DNA from: Alphaproteobacteria bacterium
GTDB lineage: Bacteria > Pseudomonadota > Alphaproteobacteria > Sphingomonadales > Sphingomonadaceae
Assembly (NCBI GenBank): GCA_030431435.1
Contig: JAUIJI010000013.1
Location: forward strand, 1-35,737
Direction of reading: 5' to 3'
DNA length: 35,737 bases
The notes below the pieces were generated by a model. That model did no database searches. It had not been told where the DNA came from and worked only from the letters and a program-made list of their open reading frames with translations. The position numbers and the translations under genes were made by a program. Every line of letters begins with the position of its first letter. Within the stretch, counting starts at the first letter, position 1. Of the stretch, positions 23,789 through 32,900 are shown one piece after another.

Positions 23789-23900
23789 TTACTCTGCCTT
23801 TTCCGCCTCCTCCTTGCGGCTGTTGCGGCGCGCTGCCCGTTCGACATGCGCGCGGCTCATGGCCGGCAAGGCGATGGCGAACAGGGCTAGCCCCGCATCA
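23789..23900 (-). other. C-terminal hydrophobic-plus-basic tail of the giant protein
   Basis: After an acidic segment (GDDGDDA) comes a 12-residue hydrophobic run GLALFAIALPAM, then SRAHVERAARRNSRKEEAEK. The layout of a hydrophobic stretch followed by an Arg cluster at the extreme C-terminus resembles sorting-type tails. The hydrophobic run is short for a membrane helix. No glycine-rich RTX repeats are seen nearby. Confidence 0.4.
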
Positions 23901-26900
23901 TCACCGTCATCCCCCGCCGGTTCCAGCGTACCCGGATCGCCGGCCAGGAGGCTGGCCAGTGCCTGCTTGTCGAAGCTGGCAGGCTGCTGGCTGGTCGCCG
24001 CGGCGTCGCCGGGCACCTGCTGGATGGCAGGGGCCTCACCCTCTATTGGCGCTGCTTCGCCGCTTTGCGGATCATTTTGCGTGTCCTGGCCCACATCCGG
24101 CGTCAGCTGCTGCTTTACCACCGGCGTTTCCGTGGCCCAGATCATGCCTGCCCACTTGGCGATGGCATCAGCAAGACCGAAGGTGATCTCACCCATATCG
24201 GGCATCGGCGCAGCGCTGGAGATATAGCGTCCGGGCTGCTCGATCTCCATCGGATCGATCTTCGGCAGCAGTGGATTGGCGAACTTGCGGTGATCGACGA
24301 TGTTCGCCACCAGTTCAGGCGGGATATCGGTCCATGCGCCGAATTCCTGGTCAAGCCCGATGGCAAGGCGGGTAATCCACCACAGGTCCATATTGGTGAG
24401 CAGTTCGTCACCATCGGCATCGCCGAAGATACCGACAACCTGCAGCGCCTCATCCTCCTGCGTGTCGGCAGGCAGCGCGGCGTTGATCATCTCGACATTG
24501 ACGAACAGCGTCTCGCTCGAGCCATAGGGCGCGGTTTCCGGCACGCTGGCATCGAGGCTGACGATATTGCGCGCACCCGCTGGTATCGGCTCGTCACTGA
24601 CGATGGTGATGCGCACCAGTTGCTTGCCGCCACCGGCATCCACGACCTGCCAATCCAGCGATGCGCCTTCGGGCAGGTCCGTCCCCGGCAGCACGCCGTC
24701 GAGGTCCATCAGCGCAGGATCGAATTCCACGGTGAAGACCATGGTCTTGACCCCGCCATCGCTGGTGAAGCGCACCTGCAATCCGGCTTGGTCTTCGCGC
24801 GGAACATCGATGCTCTCGCCCGGAGCGCGCATGAAGTCCGGCAATTCGGCATTGCCCGCCAGCGCCAGCGAATTGACCAGCGTGGCGGTGAAATCCGCAC
24901 CCTGTACGCCATCGGCATCGCCATCGAGCACCGATCCGCGATCGCTGACAAAGGCCGTGTCGCTCAGCACCAGCTGGTAGCTGTCATACTGAAGGTCCAG
25001 CCCGTCCGCCCGCTCGATCACCAGCGTGCCATATTGCACGTCGATGCCGAGCGTGGTGGAAACCGGACCGGTCAGTTCGCCCACCAGCGTTACAGCACCG
25101 GCTGCGAGCATGGCCCCGTCGAGCTTCTCGCTGAAGGTGACATGCAGTGCGCCTTCGCTGAACTCGGTACCCGTCACCTGCAGCAGCGGCGCAGGCGCGA
25201 TGCTGACGTTGAAGGGATCAGCCGCGAAAGTGCCATCCTCATTGATGAGGCTTGCGGTAATGGTGAAATCACCCGCGATTTCATATTCATGCGAGGCACT
25301 GCTGGCATCGCCCGGCAACACGCTGCTGGTGGTGCCATCGCCCCAGTCGATCAGCCATTGCTGCGGCGTATCCTGGCCCGGATCGGTGACACCAAGGCCA
25401 AGGTCATAGACCAACCCGGCGCCACCTTCCGCATCCCCTGTCAGGGTCAGCGCAGGTGCGACATCAGCCACGTTAACGGTGAACTGGGCAAGATCGCGGC
25501 CGCCTTCGCCATCAGCCACCTGGACAGTGAAGCTCGCCATGCCGTCGCCATCAGCGGCGTACCAGCTGAGCTGGCCTTGCGGCGTCAGGCTGGCACCGCT
25601 CGGCCCGCTGACAAGCTTCCATTCGAGCGCGGAGACCGGCCCGTCGGCATCGCTGGCGGCCAGCGCCAGAGACACTGTCTCGCCCTCGTTGATCGCGATA
25701 TTGGCAACCGGCGCAATGACCGGCGCGACATTGGGGATCGCCGCCACCGCAACGGTGAAGCTGCGGGTGGCAGAGGCGCCATCCGGATCGCTCACCCGCA
25801 CGGTGAAGACCCGGTCACCGAGGCCTGCCGCTGTCCACCGGAAGATGCCATTGGCGTCGATCTCTGCCCCGTCCGGACCGCTGACGATGGAATAGGTCAG
25901 CTCGGCCAGTTCGTTGTCAGGATCGCTCGCTTCCAACTGGATCGCCAGCGCATCACCCTGGGTCACCGCGCGATTGGCGATGGGTGCCAGAGCGGGCGAT
26001 TCATTGGGCAATTCAGCCACCGCGATGGTGAAGCTGCGCGTCGAGAAGGCCCCGCTGGGGTCCTCAACCCGCACCGTCACCGTTGCATCCCCCAGCGTAT
26101 CGGCATTCCAGCTGAAGGTGCCCGTCGGCGACACGGCAGCACCCGCCGGCCCGCTGACGAGCGAAAAGGTGAGTTCTGCAGGCGTGTTGTCGGCATCGCT
26201 GGCGACGAGATCGAAGAGGATCGCATCGCCAATCGTCACGTTGCGGTCAGCGATGGCTGCCAGCACCGGCCCGACATTGGCAACGGGCGATACGGTGATG
26301 GTGAATGTCGCATCGACAAAGGCGCCCGCCGGATCGGTGACGCGCACGGTCACCTCTTCGTCACCATCGCCCGCGGCCGTCCAGGTGAACGCACCGGTGG
26401 GCGAAACAGCAGCCCCGGCAGGGCCGGAAACCAGCGAGTAGGTCAACTCGCCCACCGCATGATCGGGATCGCTTGCGACAAGATCGAAACTCACCGCATC
26501 GCCTTCTGTCACCGCCAGATTGGCGATCGGGTCGAAGGCTGGCGGCAGGTTGGGCACGGCTGCAACCGAGATGGTGAAGCTGCGCTCGGCAAAACCACCC
26601 GCCGGATCAGTGACACGCACTGTCACCGGCTCGTCACCCAGCCCTGCTGCAGTCCAGCTGAAGCTACCGGTGGGCGAGACTTCTGCACCAGCCGGACCCG
26701 AAACCAGCGCGAAGGTCAGTTCGGCAAGGTCATGATCAGGATCGGTTGCGGACAGGTCGAAGGCAATCGCATCGCCTTCGGTCACGCTGAGATTTGCAAC
26801 CGGAGCAAGGACCGGCGGCTGGTTGGGAACCGCTGCCACCGAGATGGTGAAGCTGCGCTCCGCAAAGGCACCGTCAGGATCGGTCACGCGGACCGTTACC

Positions 26901-29900
26901 GGCGCATCGCCAACACTGTCGGCAGTCCAGCTGAAGGTACCTGTCGGCGAAACTGCCGCGCCTTCAGGTCCGGAGACGAGCGAGAAGGTCAGCTGGTCGA
27001 GCGTATTGTCCGGATCGCTCGCGACCAGATCGAAGCTCACGCCATCGCCCCGCGTCACGGCAAGGTTGGATACTGCCGCGAGCACCGGCCCCTGGTTGGC
27101 CACAACCGCCACGCTGATGGTGAAGCTGCGTTCTGCAAAGGCCCCGCTCGGGTCCTCGACGCGCACGGTCACCGGCACATCGCCCTCGCCTGCAGCAGTC
27201 CAGCTGAAGCTGCCTGTGGGAGAGACTGCTGCGCCGGAAGGACCGGAAACCAGCGAGAAGGTGAGTTCCGCGAGGTCATTGTCAGGATCGCTCGCCACAA
27301 GGTCGAAGGCGATCGCATCGCCTGCGGTCACGGCCAGATTGCCGACCGGACCAAGCGCCGGAGATTCGTTCGGAGCAGCCTGCACGGTGATCGTGAAGCT
27401 GGTTTCGGTGCTCAGCCCGCCGCTGTCGGTCACGCGCACGGTGACAAACTGGTCACCCGTCACATCGCCCGCCAGCCAGCTGAACTGGCCATTGGCGGAA
27501 ACCGCCGCGCCCTGCGGGCCCGATACCAGCGCATAGATGAGCGCGCCGTCGTCATCCTCGGCATCGGTGGCAGACAGCGGGACAATTACGACTTCGCCCG
27601 ATGTCACCGTGCGGTCATCCACCGAGGTGAACACTGGCGCGGTATTGTCCGGCAGGAAGGCCACGGTGATCACGAAGCTGGTCTGGGTGAAGGCACCGTC
27701 CGGATCGGTCACGCGCACGGTCACCGGCACTTGCTCGGCTTCGTCGGTGGCGGTCCAGCTGAATGTGCCGTCCGGCGAAACGGTGGCACCTGCCGGGCCG
27801 CTGACGAGGCTGAATGTCAGCTCGGCCAGATCATGATCGGGATCGATGGCGGTAAGCGTGGCGGTGACGAGGTCGCCTTCGGTAACAGACTGATTGGCGA
27901 CCGGGCCGATGGCCGGGCTCTGGTTGTCGGGCGGCGTCACGCTGATGGTGAAGCTGGTCTGCGATACCGCGCTTGACGGATCGCTGACCTGCACCGTTAC
28001 CAGCTGGTCTCCGCTGCCGGCAGCCGTATAGCTGAACTGGCCGCTGGGTGAGACGCTCGCCCCGTCCGGCCCGCTGACGAGTGAGAAGGTGAGCGTATCG
28101 AGCGCGTTGTCGACATCGGTGGCGGTCAGCGCCAGCTGCACAGGATCGCCCGCGATGACGCTGCGATCATCGACAGTGCCGATCACCGGATCGTCATTCA
28201 CCGGGTTGATGTTGATAAGGACGGTCGCGCTGGCAGTGTTGCCGCTGTCGTCGGTCACCGAATAGGTGAAGCTGTCGGTGCCGGAGAAATCGGCGTTGGG
28301 CGTGTAGGTCCAGTCACCACCCGGTACAGCAGGCGGCACCAGCGTGCCATTGGCCGGATCGCCGGTGATGGTGATGGCCAGCGGACCGCCCTCGGGATCG
28401 CTGTCATTGGCGAGGATGCTGAAGCTGGCGCTGCCATCTTCGTCCAGCGTTACGCTGTCATTATTGGCGATCGGCGGCAGGTTGACGGTGATGCTGCCGA
28501 AGGTGACGTCATCGACCGTTACAAGGCTGTCCAGCGCGCCCTGGCCAATCAGGTCGAAGGACAGCAGCGCGCCGTTGGGAGCGGAAATGCCGTCAAGCGA
28601 CATCGTCACCACCACCGGGCCATCCAGCGGATTGCCCGACAAGCCCACGCCCGGTGCGACATAGACCGTGCCATCAGCCTGCAGGTTGAGCGCAGCATCG
28701 GACAGATCGAGGCCATTGAGCGCACCAAGCAGGGATTGGCCGGTCACCGGATCGATCAGCGCAACCTCGAAGGCGTCAGGCGGCAATCCGGCTTCGTTGC
28801 CGAGGTTCGCTCCGGTGATGCGGAAGGACAGTGTTTCGGCACCATTCGGGACGACGAACCCTTGCCGCAAGGCGCTGAGATAGCGCCTGTCTTCCGCGAG
28901 CACGCCGACGCCATTGGCAACAGTGCCGCCACCAGCCGCAGTCCAGCCCGCCGCTGCCGAGAAGTCACCGTTCTGCAAGGCACCAGTGGCAGCAGAACCC
29001 GTGAAAGAGCTGGCTGGCAGGACCATAGCCGTGGGCGCATCAAGCTCGGAGATAAGGCGCCGCTGCCCGATCCCGATCTGCTCGCTCATCAAATGCGCTG
29101 CACCAATTGCCGACATGTCATAAAGGCCGAGGGCGTGGCCGAGTTCATGGGTGACAACAGTCAGCAGATCCACCCGCCCGAAGGCATCGGTGCCTGACTT
29201 GGCATTGAGCAGATGTGCGGCACCAGCGGTCGCGAACTCCTCATCGGCGGAAAGCGTCTGGTCCACGAACCAGCCAAGCCCTGCGGCATCGTCGTCGATC
29301 AGCAGGAGGCCATTGGAATAGGTCCCCAACACTCCGTCTTCGAGAGATGCGACTTCCAGCGTAACGCCATCGAATTGGCTCGCTTCGACAGAGACGAAGG
29401 TAGTGTCAAACCAGCGTTGTTTTGCCTCTGCCAGCACCGCTTCCAGGCGCTCCAGCGTCAGGCCATCGCTATTGCCCAGGGGAACAGCCGACGTCGATGC
29501 GCCATCAACCAGCCGCAGGTTTTGCCCGCCAATGGTGACGACAACCTCTTCGGATTCGTCGGAAACGGTGGACGTGCTGGAAACTTGCGCCGTGAACACA
29601 TAGGTCCCGGGTGCGAGGGGCGGTTGTCCGGGCTGCGGTATCTGCAGTTCGAAGTTTCCGGAGGTGTCGGAATAGGTAATCCCGAAGAACTCACCGTCGC
29701 GGAAAATCTGGACGACCTTCGCCTTGCCGGTCTTGCCCTGCAAGGTGACATCGTTGCCCGACACAGTTGCGGTCAAGGTCGGTGCGCCGGGCTGGTTGGA
29801 CAGCTTCGGCGGATTGACCGTGATGGTGAAGGAGATCGTGTCCTGCTCGCCACCGGTATCGGTCACGCCGATCGTAAAGGTCTTTTCTCCTATATCCCCG

Positions 29901-32900
29901 GGCTCCCCGAAGTATGAGAAGAGACCGTCGTCAGTGATGGTGCCACCACCGGAAACCACCTGGTAAGTGAGGTCAGACGGATCGTCCTCCCGGTCGAGGC
30001 CGGAGAAGAAGAAATCGATGGATTCATAGACCCTGACAGAACCGGACAGGGCGCCCCCGGAACCGGTGCCGAAGATTTCCGGCGATGCGTTGTCCGTCGT
30101 TATCGAGAAGCTGGCGGTATCCGAATCCCCGGCAGTATCGACGACCTTGACGGTAACAATATCGACGGCATCCTCTAGGCCCGGCGTAAAGATGATTGTC
30201 CCGTCTGGCAGGACTTCGGCGTTATCCGGACCGCCTACCTTCAAATAGATGAGTTCGGACGGATCGTCCTCCACGTCGGTGGCGGTGACGGCAAAGACAA
30301 TCGGATCCTGGCGGGCGATGACAGTCACATCGTCGATCGTCTCGAACTCCGGTGCTTCGTTGCCGACAGTCACCGTGAAGCTCATCCGTGCCGTTTCGCC
30401 CTCGGTATCGGTGACCACGACAGTGATCACTTCCTCGCGCTTCTCATCCCCAGCTACAAAGGTGAGCACTCCGGCGTTGCTGATCGTTGCGCCAGTCGGT
30501 GGCGAGGACAGGGAAACCGTCAGGTCTGCCTTCGCGTCTTCCTCGTCCGAATAAGTGATCGGCAGGGTCAGTGTTTCGCCGGTCTTGATGCTCTGGTCAC
30601 TGACCTGCTCGATTTCGGGCGGCTGGTTGCCGAACTTGACCAGGAATTCGGCTTCGGAAGTGCCCTTGTCGGTGTCGCTAACCTGCACCCTGATCTTCAG
30701 CTTGCCCGGCGTATCGCCCGAGGTGAAAGTGAATTCGCCTTCAGGGGTCAGCGATGTGTTGGGCGTCTCCGACAGCAACTTGTACCTGAGCTCGGAAGGC
30801 TCATCCTCGCGGTCGGTTCCCTGAAGCGTCAGATTGAGCGTGGTGTTGAGGTCGATCTTCTGGTCCGCGACCGATAGCACCGGATCCTCGTTGCCAACGA
30901 TCACGCGGAACGTCTGTTCGGCAAACTTGTCACCCGTGTCGGTCACCCGGACGGTGATCGTCTCTTCGCTCAGCTCGTTGCCTGCCTTGTAGGTGAAGAT
31001 GCCGTCTTCAGTCACTTTGGCACTGCCGGAGCCGGTAATCAGTGCATATTTGAGCTTGCTCTCCGGGTCTTCCTCATCCGAACCCTTGAGTTGCAGCGTC
31101 AGGACCTCGTTGAGGTCAAGCGACTGGTCCTCGACAAACTCGAGCACCGGCTTCTTGTTGCCGACCGTGACGGTGAACACCCCGGTGCCAATGTTGTCGC
31201 CGGAATCCCTCACCCACACGACGATGTTCACATCCTCTTCGCGCTCGTCTGCGGTGAAGGTGAAGACGCCATTCGCATCCAGGCTTGCTCGGCTGTCGGG
31301 CGCGACGAGCTCGTAGGACATCTCGCGCGGGCCGTCGCGATCGTCCTCGGCATTGAGCACGAACTGGATGGTCTCGTTCGGTTTGACCTTCTGGTCATTG
31401 ACGTTGAGCGTTGGCGGCTGGTCGCCGATGAAGACCTTGAACGTGGAGACAAAGGTGTTCTTGTCACTGTCAGTAACGAGCACCTTGATCGTTTCGTCAC
31501 GGGTCTGGTCACCGGCCTCCAGCTCGAAGTGGCGACCAACAAGGCTGACGCCTTCCACATCGGTCGTGATCAGCTCGTACTTGAGCTGGTCAGGCGTATC
31601 CTTGTCATCGATACCGACGAAGTCGATCTTGAGCGTATGGTTGAGGTCGATGAACTGATCCGGCACGTCCAGAGTGGGGCCTTCGGTACCAACGACCAGT
31701 TTGAAGTTCGCCAGCGCGGACTTGCCGCCTTCGTCGGTGACCTGAACGGTGACCGGGAATACCTTGACCTCGGATCCGGCGGTGTAGGTAAAATACCCGC
31801 CCTTGGGTCCTGACTCGACGATTTTCGCGCCTTCGGGACCAGAGACAATCTTGTATTTCAACTTGTCAGCCGGCGTTTCCTTGTCGCTGGCGATGACCTG
31901 GAAACCGCGGGTTTCGTTCAACTTGTAATTCTTGTCCGAGATGACGATCAACGGAGCTTCGTTGGTCTTGCTCGAACTGTCTTCAAGCCGGATATTATCG
32001 AGCAGGAACAGCTGGCTGATGATATCGCTGCTTTCCGGATATTTGACGGTTCCATCTGTGTAGATTGTCGGCTCGCCAACCTTTCGGTCGCCGTTGACAT
32101 GCTCGAAGGTGATGGTGACGGTCTTGCCGCGATAACGCTCCGGCACCTCCACTTCATAGGTGTTCTTGTCAAAGAAGGCAGCTAGCAGCGGCACGAAAAC
32201 GGGATCGGACTTGACCACACCGTCGTCAAAAATGACGTTCATCCCGGCCTGCGCCGAGGCCGTCCAGATCTGCGTCGCATCCCATTTGAGATACTGCAGG
32301 TTGGAGGGGATATACATCGCGTTGTGCGTGATGGAATCGAAGTTCGTGGTCGTTTCCAGCAGGCCCTTCAGCGTCTTGTTCAGGAAGCTCGACAGGCTGG
32401 CTGCAAAATCCTTCTCCGAATCCGCCACCTCGGCAGGGAAGAACGAATTGATCATCGCCTCGATCGCATCGGCGCCGCCCATCAGCAGAGCGTAGTCCGA
32501 CGTCTTGAACTTGATCAGATCCGAGAACATCTTGTCGAAAAGTTCGCCGAGTTTGCCCGCGATCTTTTCTGAGACAATTGTGCCGGACTCCGAGAAGACG
32601 CTGTTCTTCTTGACGAGACCCTCGAAGTTGAGCCCGCCAAGTGTGATGTCGGCCAGCTTGAGAACAATCCGGCGACCCAGGTTCTGGTCAAGGATGTTCT
32701 GGGCACGCTGGTTCTCGAAATACTGCTGGTATTTCGCACGACCTTCCGCATCCGTGAGTCCGCCGACAATGTCGGGATCGAGCTCCCACTTCTTCACGTC
32801 CTCAAGGAAGCTGGTCTTGATGAACTTGACGATATTGTCCGCGAGCGATTTCCAGAATTTCTTCAGCGCGGCGTCGAGGTACTTTTTCTTCAGTTCGCCA

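Noticed and set aside
24065-27976. Plus-strand open frame of about 1,300 codons opposite the giant gene
   Set aside because: It mirrors the repeat array on the other strand, with His/Arg/Gly-rich repetitive translation. It is a shadow of the repeats, not an independent gene.
25457-28189. Regularly spaced DNA repeats considered as CRISPR
   Set aside because: The period is 273 bases and every unit is in frame within one protein. There are no short repeats separated by unique spacers and no cas genes.
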